Below are positions 8,035 to 14,303 of a DNA stretch of 18,657 bases, piece by piece. Each line of letters begins with the position of its first letter. The first letter of the stretch is position 1. The notes under the pieces were generated by a model that saw only the letters and a list, made by a program, of their open reading frames with translations, had not been told where the DNA came from and ran no database searches. The stretch is from positions 1-18,657 of the forward strand of contig JAUVCJ010000019.1 of NCBI GenBank assembly GCA_030595765.1. Reading direction: 5' to 3'. Both the position numbers and the translations under genes were made by a program. The DNA is from Thermoplasmatota archaeon (GTDB lineage Archaea > Thermoplasmatota > Thermoplasmata > GCA-020350865 > JAUVCJ01).

Positions 8035-8056
8035 ATATGTTACGAAACATATATAA
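8035..8056 (+). promoter_or_regulatory. BRE/TATA promoter overlapped by a perfect inverted repeat (possible operator)
   Basis: The BRE-like ACGAAAC (8042-8048) and TATA ATATATAA (8049-8056) lie about 27 nt upstream of the ATG at 8080, so the transcript should be leaderless or nearly so. ATATGTT (8035-8041) and AACATAT (8046-8052) form a perfect 7-bp inverted repeat around ACGA and cover the BRE and half of the TATA box. A dimeric repressor bound here would block TBP/TFB. The 85-aa protein of the same transcript is a candidate binder (inference). Confidence 0.6.
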
Positions 8057-8079
8057 CCTAGCATATCCTACTCTTTGAT

Positions 8080-8190
8080 ATGACCCACGGTGATGATAGA
8101 ATCCTAAAAGGCGCACTTATCGCTGGTGGTATAGCTCTGGGGATATTAGTCCTTAAAAAATTGTACGATGCAAGGGAAAAGGAGGAATAA
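8080..8190 (+). CDS. 36-aa single-helix membrane protein
   Basis: The reading frame ATG (8080) to TAA (8188-8190) encodes MTHGDDRILKGALI, then AGGIALGILVL, then a charged tail KKLYDAREKEE. Residues about 11-27 form one glycine-rich membrane helix flanked by charged ends. The promoter fits a leaderless start at this ATG. Its last codons hold the Shine-Dalgarno GGAGG (8181-8185) of the next gene, so the two are linked in one transcript. I do not recognise the family. Small glycine-rich one-helix proteins can be toxins, holin-like proteins or membrane-complex accessories; nothing here decides between them. Confidence 0.62.
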   Translation: MTHGDDRILKGALIAGGIALGILVLKKLYDAREKEE

Positions 8191-8191
8191 C

Positions 8192-8449
8192 ATGGTTGAT
8201 GACTCCAAAATTGAGAAGTTCAGACAACTGTTTGTAACTGATCTCAAACCTACAAAAAAGGTTCTTGTAGAATTCTATAAGGATGACTGGGAAAAAATTA
8301 AAAAATTGAAGGAAGACATGGACTTGAATTGGAAGGATTTCTTCAAGGCAATTTCTATCTGGATGGATGTATTTGATTCAAATTTAGATGCTGTAGAGCT
8401 AGTCACATCAATGGTACAATCGAAGGGAGAAAAGAAAGAAAATGGATAG
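8192..8449 (+). CDS. 85-aa small protein, possible ribbon-helix-helix regulator
   Basis: Start at ATG 8192, seven nt after a perfect GGAGG (8181-8185); an upstream in-frame ATG at 8168 lies inside the preceding gene and has no such site. The protein is charged. Residues 21-28 (TKKVLVEF) could be the beta strand, 31-42 (DDWEKIKKLKED) the first helix and 45-61 (LNWKDFFKAISIWMDVF) the second helix of a ribbon-helix-helix fold, the DNA-binding dimer fold of Arc/MetJ/CopG. The pattern is suggestive only, and a simple helical protein is possible. It follows the 36-aa membrane protein by one base and shares its promoter, which carries an inverted repeat. Confidence 0.6.
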   Translation: MVDDSKIEKFRQLFVTDLKPTKKVLVEFYKDDWEKIKKLKEDMDLNWKDFFKAISIWMDVFDSNLDAVELVTSMVQSKGEKKENG

Positions 8450-8468
8450 AAAGATCAAGTTTACGGTA

Positions 8469-8509
8469 TGGGAGGTTGAAACCAGTGCAATCCGGATGCC
8501 AACCTCCCA
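8469..8509. repeat. perfect 10-bp inverted repeat with 21-nt loop
   Basis: TGGGAGGTTG (8469-8478) pairs exactly with CAACCTCCCA (8500-8509). The RNA would form a strong stem 20 nt after the stop codon of the 85-aa gene. No T-run follows, so it is not a typical terminator. It could stabilise the 3' end of the messenger or be a site for a DNA-binding dimer. On the + strand the first arm exposes GGGAGGTT, which looks like a Shine-Dalgarno. Confidence 0.7.
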
Positions 8510-8550
8510 GAACGGCGAGCGGGGTTCCACTCACAAGAGTAGGATATGTA

Positions 8551-8568
8551 GCGAAGGCCTATATAAAT
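8551..8568 (+). promoter_or_regulatory. BRE/TATA promoter of the 54-aa membrane protein gene
   Basis: GCGAAGGC (BRE-like, 8551-8558) is followed directly by CTATATAAAT (8559-8568). Transcription should begin near 8588. This leaves a leader of about 60 nt before the ATG at 8650, unlike the short or absent leaders of the other promoters in this window. Confidence 0.6.
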
Positions 8569-8593
8569 TACTCTTATTTGTGAAATGCCTCTA

Positions 8594-8626
8594 CTGGCCT
8601 AGCTTGCAGCCTGTGATACAGGCCAG
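8594..8626 (+). promoter_or_regulatory. leader with two mutually exclusive hairpins
   Basis: CTGGCCT (8594-8600) can pair with AGGCCAG (8620-8626). Alternatively CCTGT (8610-8614) pairs with ACAGG (8618-8622) around a GAT(A/C)-type loop. Both use the bases 8620-8622, so only one can form at a time. The region lies between the predicted transcription start and the ribosome site GGAGGAT (8634-8640). A regulatory role is inference. Confidence 0.4.
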
Positions 8627-8649
8627 AAAGAAAGGAGGATTAGACCCTC

Positions 8650-8814
8650 ATGTCATCATCAATTACTAGAAATCAAAAACCTGGTATTCTTGAGCTGCTT
8701 GGAACTATGGCGCTTAGTGAAAACAAGCGCGACCGAGACTTTGCAGGAAAATGCTTGATCGGTGCAGGCATATTTATTGTTCTGTTCGGTGTTGCAGCTA
8801 CTACCAGGGCATAG
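8650..8814 (+). CDS. 54-aa single-helix membrane protein
   Basis: ATG at 8650 is preceded by a strong Shine-Dalgarno GGAGGAT (8634-8640). The product ends at TAG 8812-8814. Residues 1-34 are polar (MSSSITRNQKPG, then LALSENKRDRD-like charged stretch). Residues 35-51 (CLIGAGIFIVLFGVAA) are one membrane helix, and the end is TTRA. It has its own promoter. The opposite strand is also open here but has no start signal. No family recognised. It is the second small membrane protein in 600 bp, so the cluster may act as a unit. Confidence 0.6.
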   Translation: MSSSITRNQKPGILELLGTMALSENKRDRDFAGKCLIGAGIFIVLFGVAATTRA

Positions 8815-8827
8815 ATTTTCTCAATGG

Positions 8828-8833
8828 AAAAAA
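8828..8833 (-). terminator. T-run, possible transcription stop of the hsd operon
   Basis: Read on the - strand this is TTTTTT, 54 nt past the hsdR stop codon. Archaeal termination often needs only such a T-run; there is no stem. Confidence 0.35.
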
Positions 8834-8846
8834 TGCCTTCATTAAC

Positions 8847-8868
8847 CTTTTCATTTCTTTTTATTATT
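8847..8868 (+). terminator. T-rich stretch, possible stop of the small membrane-protein transcript
   Basis: Three T-runs (8848-8851, 8854-8856 and 8858-8862) lie about 35-50 nt after the 54-aa gene, consistent with archaeal T-rich termination between convergent genes. Confidence 0.4.
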
Positions 8869-8886
8869 GCTAGCTCGTACAATAGC

Positions 8887-11800
8887 TTAGTACACACCAA
8901 CCCTAGTCCAATCATTGGCAATCATCTCGGCTTGTTCCAGTATCGTCATGGTAGCCTTTTCCTGCTTGTCAGGAGGATAACCAAACTTCCTGAGAACACG
9001 CTTGATCATCACTCTCAGCTTGGCTCTCACATTCTCCTTAACAGTCCAGTCAATTGCAACATTGCTCTTGACGGTCTCGACAAGTTCTATAGCAATGTCC
9101 CTTAGAATTTCATCACCAAGTATCTTCACTGCGGAATCGTTAACCTCCAATGCATCGTAGAAGGCCAGCTCTTCCTCGGACAGGTTCAGAACTTCACCTC
9201 GTTTGAAAGCTTCCCTCATCTCTCTGGCTAGGCTTATCAGGGCTTCGATTACCTCGGCAGATGTTATTGCTTTCTTCCTATACTTTGCAATGGCATCATC
9301 CAGCATCTCGGAGAATGCTCTGGACTGCATCAGGTTTTTTCTGGACTGTGAACGAATCTCATCCCCAAGCAGCTTCCTCAGGGTTTCAAGTGCCAGGTTT
9401 CTTTGAGGGACCTTCCTTACTTCTTCAAGAAATTCCTCTGAGAGGATTGAAATGTCAGGCCTCTTAAGGCCAGCCGCTGAGAAAATATCGATCACTGAAT
9501 CCGAAACTACTGCTCCAGAGATGATCTGCCTGATTGCAGCTTCCCTCTCAAAGTTGGTTCGAACCCCTCCCCCTGCGGTCTTTGATATCGCAGTTCTTAC
9601 AGCCTGGAAGAAGGCCACATCATCGCGTATCCTTACTGTGTCTTCATGAGGCACCGACAGGGCAAAGGCCTTGAAAAGGTCAGTTACGACCCTTAGTAGG
9701 CGTTTTTTGCCGTCCTCTTGTTGTAAGATGTGTTCCTGGGCTGCTGGAAGTAGATTGAGCCGCTTGATAGGCTCCGATGATGTCCAGTTGGACCAGTCGA
9801 ATCCATGGAATAACCCCCTACATATCTCGTATTTTTCAAGCATGACTGCAACAGCTACATCCTGGTTAATGGCAGTCTTACCAGTGCCTCCGCTTTGTGT
9901 GTAGTCGCTCATGGCTCGCCTCAGTTCGTCTGCGATGCCAAGATAGTCAACAACTAATCCTCCTGGCTTGTCCTTGAACACCCTGTTGACCCTGGCAATG
10001 GCCTGCATGAGAGTGTGGCTGTGCATAGGCTTGTCTAAGTACATGGTATGAAGCGATGGCGCATCAAAGCCAGTAAGCCACATATCCCTGACTATGACAA
10101 TCTTAAAGGTGTCATCAGGGTCTTTGAACCTGTTGGCCAGAGCTTCTCGCCTTGATTTGTTTCTGATATGGATCTGCCAGTCCCTTAGGTCGGAAGCGGA
10201 GCCTGTCATCATTATCTTGAGCTCGCCTTTCTCATCGTCCTCGGAATGCCATCCTGGCTGAAGTTTAACCAGCTTGTTATAGAGGTCAACACAGATGCGC
10301 CTGCTCATGCAAACGATAATGGCCTTTCCCTGCATTATCTCCTGACGCTTTTCAAAGTGCTGGACGATGTCACTAGCTACGACATTGAGGCGCTCTTTTG
10401 AGCCAACAATCTTTTCCATAGCAGCCCACTTTCGCTTGAGCTGTATCTTCTCGTCCTCTTCCTGGTCCTCTGTAACTTCCTCAAAATCGGGGTCAATGCT
10501 GGGCCTTTGCTCCTCTGAGAGCTCAAGTTTGGCAAGCCTTGCTTCGTAGTAGATTGGTACGGTGAAGTCGTCCTCTACCGCTCTTTGGATATCATAGATG
10601 CTGATGTAGTCGCCAAATACTGCGGTGGTCACCTTATCGCTGCTCTCGATGGGAGTCCCAGTGAAACCGATAAATGATGCATTGGGCAAAGCGTCATGCA
10701 TGTACTGGGCAAAGCCCTGGATGAAGCCATACTGGCTCCTGTGGGCCTCATCAGCAATAACAACGATATTGGCTCTTTCAGAAAGATTTGGAAAATCATC
10801 ACCTCTTTCCTCTGGGAAGAACTTCTGGATAGTGGTAAATACCACGCCTCCAGAAGCGACCTTCAGCTTATCACGCAAATCAGACCGGTCAGTAACCTGG
10901 GTTGGCTTCTGCCTCAGCAGTTCATGGCAATGGGAGAATGTGCCAAAAAGCTGGTCGTCCAGATCGTTGCGGTCAGTGATGACAACCAGTGTAGGGTTCT
11001 TCATCTTCCTATGCTGGATTATCTTGCCAGAGTAGAAGGCCATGGTCAGGCTCTTACCTGAGCCCTGAGTATGCCAGACAACTCCAGCACGCTGGTCTCC
11101 ATCTTCAGACACCGCTTCAACTGTGGATTCCACAGCATTATTGACGGCATGATATTGATGATAGCCAGCAATCTTCTTGACAAGCGATTTCCCATCGGAC
11201 TCAAACACTGTAAAGTATCGGATGTAATCAAGAAACCGCGACTTATCAAAGAGGCCTCTGAGCAGAACCTCCAGCTTTAGCATGGACGCAGGAGCCAGCT
11301 CTTCACCGTCTATGGTCCTCCAGGGCATGAACCTCTCACGATTCGCTGAAAGCGAGCCTACTCTGGCATCAATGCCATCGGACACTATCAGCACGCCATT
11401 GTACACAAACAGCGAGCCTATGTCCAACTTATAGGTCTGCAATTGATTAAAGGCGCTCCAGATTGTAGCCTTCTCATCGGTTGGGTTCTTCAGCTCAATA
11501 ACAGCCAGTGGCAGTCCATTGACGAACACCACCACATCTGGCCGCCTGTTTCTCTTATCCTCAACAACAGTGAACTGGTTCACAACCAGCCAGTCATTCT
11601 TCTCAGGATTTTCAAAATCGATCAGCTTCACCTGCTCCCAGTCAATCTCACCGGCAGCGTTGCGGTACTCTAACGGCACCCCTTCAACAAGCATCTTATG
11701 AAATTCGTGATTGTTAACAAGCAGATCTGGAAAGTCATGGCGCAACACCCGTTTCACCACGCTTTCGAGCGCCTCATAGCTTATTCCAGGGTTCAACTGA

Positions 11801-11982
11801 GACAGCGCCTCCAGCATCCTGTCATGGAGCACCACATCCGAGTACGAACCACGCTCACTACCAGCCGCGCCCTCCTCAATGGGCGCGATGTCAGGGCCGT
11901 AAAGGACTGAATAGCCCAGCTCAGCGAACCAGGCCAGGGTGGCTTCCTCGATGTCGCCTTCGGTGATTCTATTGCTTGTCAT
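8887..11982 (-). CDS. hsdR: type I restriction endonuclease R subunit (HsdR)
   Basis: 1031 aa, the usual HsdR size. The N-terminal nuclease domain has a PD-(D/E)xK signature: RRPDVVVF with D149, then AVIELK with E163 and K165. The motor follows: Walker A TQGSGKS (305-311), ITDRNDLDDQL (335-344), DEAH box ADEAHRSQYG (410-419), then GFTGTP and the second RecA domain with LTGFDAPSLHTMYLD and QAIARVNR. It should translocate DNA with ATP and cut when bound to an HsdM/HsdS complex at an unmethylated site. The C-terminal third is the helical M-binding part. It is the last gene of the operon; its start overlaps the end of rhuM-1 by 14 nt. The reading frame is intact. Its first 10-60 codons recur twice further upstream (positions 13110 and 14303). 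Confidence 0.96.
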   Translation of the reverse strand: MTSNRITEGDIEEATLAWFAELGYSVLYGPDIAPIEEGAAGSERGSYSDVVLHDRMLEALSQLNPGISYEALESVVKRVLRHDFPDLLVNNHEFHKMLVEGVPLEYRNAAGEIDWEQVKLIDFENPEKNDWLVVNQFTVVEDKRNRRPDVVVFVNGLPLAVIELKNPTDEKATIWSAFNQLQTYKLDIGSLFVYNGVLIVSDGIDARVGSLSANRERFMPWRTIDGEELAPASMLKLEVLLRGLFDKSRFLDYIRYFTVFESDGKSLVKKIAGYHQYHAVNNAVESTVEAVSEDGDQRAGVVWHTQGSGKSLTMAFYSGKIIQHRKMKNPTLVVITDRNDLDDQLFGTFSHCHELLRQKPTQVTDRSDLRDKLKVASGGVVFTTIQKFFPEERGDDFPNLSERANIVVIADEAHRSQYGFIQGFAQYMHDALPNASFIGFTGTPIESSDKVTTAVFGDYISIYDIQRAVEDDFTVPIYYEARLAKLELSEEQRPSIDPDFEEVTEDQEEDEKIQLKRKWAAMEKIVGSKERLNVVASDIVQHFEKRQEIMQGKAIIVCMSRRICVDLYNKLVKLQPGWHSEDDEKGELKIMMTGSASDLRDWQIHIRNKSRREALANRFKDPDDTFKIVIVRDMWLTGFDAPSLHTMYLDKPMHSHTLMQAIARVNRVFKDKPGGLVVDYLGIADELRRAMSDYTQSGGTGKTAINQDVAVAVMLEKYEICRGLFHGFDWSNWTSSEPIKRLNLLPAAQEHILQQEDGKKRLLRVVTDLFKAFALSVPHEDTVRIRDDVAFFQAVRTAISKTAGGGVRTNFEREAAIRQIISGAVVSDSVIDIFSAAGLKRPDISILSEEFLEEVRKVPQRNLALETLRKLLGDEIRSQSRKNLMQSRAFSEMLDDAIAKYRKKAITSAEVIEALISLAREMREAFKRGEVLNLSEEELAFYDALEVNDSAVKILGDEILRDIAIELVETVKSNVAIDWTVKENVRAKLRVMIKRVLRKFGYPPDKQEKATMTILEQAEMIANDWTRVGVY

Positions 11983-12046
11983 CCCTTTTCCCCGTGAGCC
12001 TTTTTATTTCCTTATCAAAGTCAGATATGTAGTTTTTATCTTGTAT
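11949..12046 (-). repeat. duplicated rhuM-tail / hsdR-start junction, copy 1
   Basis: This 98-bp block covers the last codons of rhuM-1 and the first 11 codons of hsdR. It aligns without gaps to 13077-13174 with about 10 differences counted by eye. Confidence 0.88.
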
Positions 12047-12997
12047 TTTTTTGAATTGTTCATATTCTTTGCTGGCCAGAGCCAGAGCAACTTCATGACT
12101 GATATGCCCGGCATTGGTAAGTATTTCGTGCTCGCTAAATTTCAGGAAGGCATTCAGTTTTTCAATCCAGTCTTTCATATACATTGGCCTATTGCGAACC
12201 GCCTGTAGTTCTGCATAATCAAGATACATGGTAACTATGCGGTTCAGGTGATCAAGTTCCGTTTTGCCCAGATAGTTTTTTGCTATGGCAACATCACCTG
12301 GCATGATCTTACCGCCAGGTGCTTTTCGCCATGAAGTCAATCCCATATTTGTCTTGTCACTACTGGCACGTGCGGCTATGATCTCCGCGGCAGTCTGCCC
12401 TGTAATGGCAAAGTGCAATTTGTTCTGTACTTTCGCGAAGAACTGTTTTGTGTCCTGTGCGCTCGGTGAGTAGTCAATGGAAGTGGAGTAGATATCGGTT
12501 ATTTTCTGGTACAACATCCGCTCACTGGAACGAATATCCCGGATCTCCTCGAGTAGATTATCAAAATATCGTGCGCTGAACCGTGAGCCATGCTTGAATC
12601 TGTCGCTGTCGATCGCAAAGCCTTTGTGAATATATTGCCGAAGGATCGATGTCGCCCATTGCCTAAACTGCGTGCCGCGTTCTGAATTAACCCTGTAACC
12701 CACCGCGATTATCGCTTCAAGCGAATAAAACCTTACTGTACGAGTAACTTTGCGGGTCCCCTCGATCTGAACTATCGAGAAATCCTCGGCAGTTGCCATT
12801 TCATCAAGTTCCTTCTCTTTGTAGATGTTTTTAAGGTGCAGGGAGATATTATCCGCGCTACATCCGAACAACTCCGCCATTCTTTTTTGCGGCAGCCAGA
12901 TGTTCTCATCGGCATAGAGCACTTCGATATTGATGTTTCCATCGGCAGTCTGGTACACTGTGATCTCATTGTCGGGCAATTTCTTTTTTTTCACCAT
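11969..12997 (-). CDS. RhuM family protein (copy 1, next to hsdR)
   Basis: 342 aa. Start ATG at 12997 is preceded by GGAGGT with 5-nt spacing. The N-terminal half has the RhuM pattern: a short beta strand region, ENIWLPQKRMAELFG (31-45, helix-turn-helix-like), RFYSLEAIIAVGYRVNS (89-105) and GTQFRQWATSILRQYI (108-123). The C-terminal half has AEIIAARA...MGLTSW...AKNYL...LNRIV, seen in RhuM proteins and reminiscent of Fic/Doc folds. RhuM genes (named for a Salmonella virulence-island gene) are frequent cargo in type I restriction loci and other islands; the biochemical role is not established. It lies between hsdS and hsdR in the same direction and ends 14 nt inside the hsdR start, so its translation is probably coupled to hsdR. 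It is clearly a homologue of the neighbouring copy but diverged over most of its length. Confidence 0.9.
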   Translation of the reverse strand: MVKKKKLPDNEITVYQTADGNINIEVLYADENIWLPQKRMAELFGCSADNISLHLKNIYKEKELDEMATAEDFSIVQIEGTRKVTRTVRFYSLEAIIAVGYRVNSERGTQFRQWATSILRQYIHKGFAIDSDRFKHGSRFSARYFDNLLEEIRDIRSSERMLYQKITDIYSTSIDYSPSAQDTKQFFAKVQNKLHFAITGQTAAEIIAARASSDKTNMGLTSWRKAPGGKIMPGDVAIAKNYLGKTELDHLNRIVTMYLDYAELQAVRNRPMYMKDWIEKLNAFLKFSEHEILTNAGHISHEVALALASKEYEQFKKIQDKNYISDFDKEIKRLTGKRDDKQ

Positions 12998-13110
12998 AAA
13001 TTACCTCCTGCACTGCGCTCTCTCATAGTAGGAGCACGATTCGGAACATGCCGAAAGTCCTGCTTTTCCGGTAGGCCGATGTCGTCTTCAGTGATTCTAT
13101 TGGTTGTCAT
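12991..13110 (-). pseudogene. vestigial hsdR start (11 codons) read on into 28 unrelated codons
   Basis: From ATG 13110 the frame reads MTTNRITEDDI, nearly the same as the HsdR start MTSNRITEGDI. It then departs at GLPEKQDFRHVPNRAPTMRE and stops at TGA 12991-12993, overlapping the rhuM-1 start by 7 nt. Its own start overlaps the rhuM-2 end by 14 nt, exactly as the true hsdR start overlaps rhuM-1. It is therefore a decayed or truncated copy of the hsdR 5' end. It may still act as a 39-aa leader frame that carries ribosomes from rhuM-2 to rhuM-1. The origin of the bases 13013-13077 is not evident. Confidence 0.75.
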
Positions 13111-13174
13111 CCCTTTTCCCCGTGAGCCTTTTTATTTCTTTATCGAAGTCGGATATGAATTCTTTATCCTGTAT
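13077..13174 (-). repeat. duplicated rhuM-tail / hsdR-start junction, copy 2
   Basis: Matches 11949-12046 (about 88 of 98 bases). It includes the shared protein tail SDFDKEIKRLTGKRDD and the first 11 hsdR codons. Similarity drops sharply past the 'GACATCG' of hsdR codon 10-12. Confidence 0.88.
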
Positions 13175-14122
13175 CGTTCTGTATCTCTCATATTCTTGCT
13201 CTGCTTTGAGCTTTGCTTCCAGAGCGGGAACTTTGCCTTTATCTTGCAGTATCGGGTATTTTGACAATTCCAAGAAACCGTCTAAGAATTCCATCCATTC
13301 CTGCATCTTCATAATCATCCCGCGCTCTGCCCTGCTTTCAGCCAGATCAAGATAGGCTGAAACAATGCGATTCAATTCCCTGATATGGGCAGCATTAAGG
13401 TAGTTTTTCGCAACTGCCACATCGGACTTCAAAACCTTGCCGCCATGGCCTTGTTTCCAGCTGGTCAAACCCATGTGAAGCTTTGTTGCATCTGCTGAAT
13501 CGTAAATTATCTCGGCAGCGGTCTTTCCAGTGATTGCCCAATGCAGCTTGTTCTGGACGTTGGCAAAGAAACTCTTCGTTAGCGGTGCCTCGTTATCGTA
13601 ATCTGCTGAAAGTGCGTAGATATCGGTAATTTTCTGGTAAAACCGCCTTTCGCTTGCCCGAATCTCGCGTATGCGCTCCAGCAGTTCATCGAAATAATCC
13701 TTTCCGAACAGGTTCTTACCCTGCTTTAGCCGCTCATCATCCAGCACAAAGCCCTTGATAATAAACTCCCTTAGCGTCTTCGTTGCCCAGATACGGAACT
13801 GCGTGGCCTGATAGGAATTGACACGATAGCCAACAGCAATGATGGCATCGAGGTTGTAGAATTTGGTTTTATACTTTTTACCATCGCGGGCAGTATGTTC
13901 CAAAATGGAACTAACTGAATCAACATGTAATTCACCAGTCTCAAAGATGTTCTTCAGATGCTTTGTGACCGCAGGGCGCTGAACACCATACAGCACCGCC
14001 ATAGCCTTCTGCGTCAGCCACACTGATTCATCTTTGAGAACGACCTCGACCTTCACCACACCGTCAGAGGATGAGTAGAGAATGAAATCGGTCTGGTCAT
14101 CGGGGAGCCGTGGGTTATTCAT
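13097..14122 (-). CDS. RhuM family protein (copy 2)
   Basis: 341 aa from ATG 14122 (MNNPRLPDDQ). The frame is open further upstream to 14224, but that part is the antisense-like out-of-frame reading of the hsdR fragment and is not conserved. Motifs: DESVWLTQKAMAVLYGV (31-47), HTARDGKKYKTKFYNLDAII (77-96), AVGYRVNS (96-103), TQFRIWATKTLREFI (107-121), and in the C-terminal half AEIIYDSADATKLHMGLTSW and AKNYLNAAHIRELNRIV. This copy follows the typical RhuM consensus more closely than copy 1. Its start overlaps the end of the upstream hsdR fragment by 8 nt. Its last residues (ISDFDKEIKRLTGKRDD) are nearly identical to copy 1, although the rest is diverged, which indicates recombination in the tail. 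Function in the restriction locus is unknown. Confidence 0.9.
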   Translation of the reverse strand: MNNPRLPDDQTDFILYSSSDGVVKVEVVLKDESVWLTQKAMAVLYGVQRPAVTKHLKNIFETGELHVDSVSSILEHTARDGKKYKTKFYNLDAIIAVGYRVNSYQATQFRIWATKTLREFIIKGFVLDDERLKQGKNLFGKDYFDELLERIREIRASERRFYQKITDIYALSADYDNEAPLTKSFFANVQNKLHWAITGKTAAEIIYDSADATKLHMGLTSWKQGHGGKVLKSDVAVAKNYLNAAHIRELNRIVSAYLDLAESRAERGMIMKMQEWMEFLDGFLELSKYPILQDKGKVPALEAKLKAEQEYERYRTIQDKEFISDFDKEIKRLTGKRDDNQ

Positions 14123-14303
14123 TTGGCTGCGCCCCCAGAATCCTGTCATGGAGCACCACATCGGCATAGGATCCTCGCTCACTACCAGCCGCTCCCTCTT
14201 CGATGGGCGCGATGTCTGGACCATACAGCACAGAGTAGCCCAGGTCTGAGAACCAGGCCAGGGTGGCTTCCTCGATGTCGTCTTCGGTGATGTGTGGTGT
14301 CAT
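14115..14303 (-). pseudogene. truncated hsdR 5' fragment (62 codons)
   Basis: The frame begins at ATG 14303 with MTPHITEDDIEEATLAWF. Through about codon 59 (VVLHDRILGA) it follows the N-terminus of the full-length HsdR, with about 49 of 56 residues the same and one residue deleted near the start. It then ends at TAA 14115-14117 within the rhuM-2 start. The catalytic nuclease residues and the motor are absent, so it cannot cut DNA. Its ATG overlaps the stop of the 1206-aa gene as ATGA, which suggests this was the original hsdR position before rhuM-2 arrived. It could still be translated as a leader frame for rhuM-2. Confidence 0.88.

Noticed and set aside
8080..8450. Classical toxin-antitoxin pair as a firm call
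   Set aside because: Layout is compatible, but neither protein matches a toxin or antitoxin family I can recognise, so it is kept only as a hypothesis.
8500..8540. tRNA-like B-box (GGTTCCACTC) near 8523
   Set aside because: No matching T-stem, anticodon stem or acceptor stem could be formed around it.
8442..8669. 75-aa frame overlapping the end of the 85-aa gene by 8 nt
   Set aside because: It runs through a perfect inverted repeat, a BRE/TATA promoter and the ribosome site and start of the 54-aa gene. The peptide has no recognisable pattern, so I treat the region as non-coding.
8673..8921. 82-aa frame on the - strand opposite the 54-aa membrane protein
   Set aside because: It starts inside hsdR without a ribosome site; the + strand gene has a strong Shine-Dalgarno, promoter and a membrane helix.
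14123..14224. N-terminal extension of rhuM-2 to an ATG at 14224
   Set aside because: The extra 34 residues are an out-of-frame reading of the hsdR fragment; RhuM homology starts after 14122 and the ATG there overlaps the fragment stop.
11969..14303. Transposon insertion carrying rhuM-2
   Set aside because: No transposase, no terminal inverted repeats and no short target duplication at the borders; the repeats seen are hsdR and rhuM coding sequence, which fits homologous recombination better.
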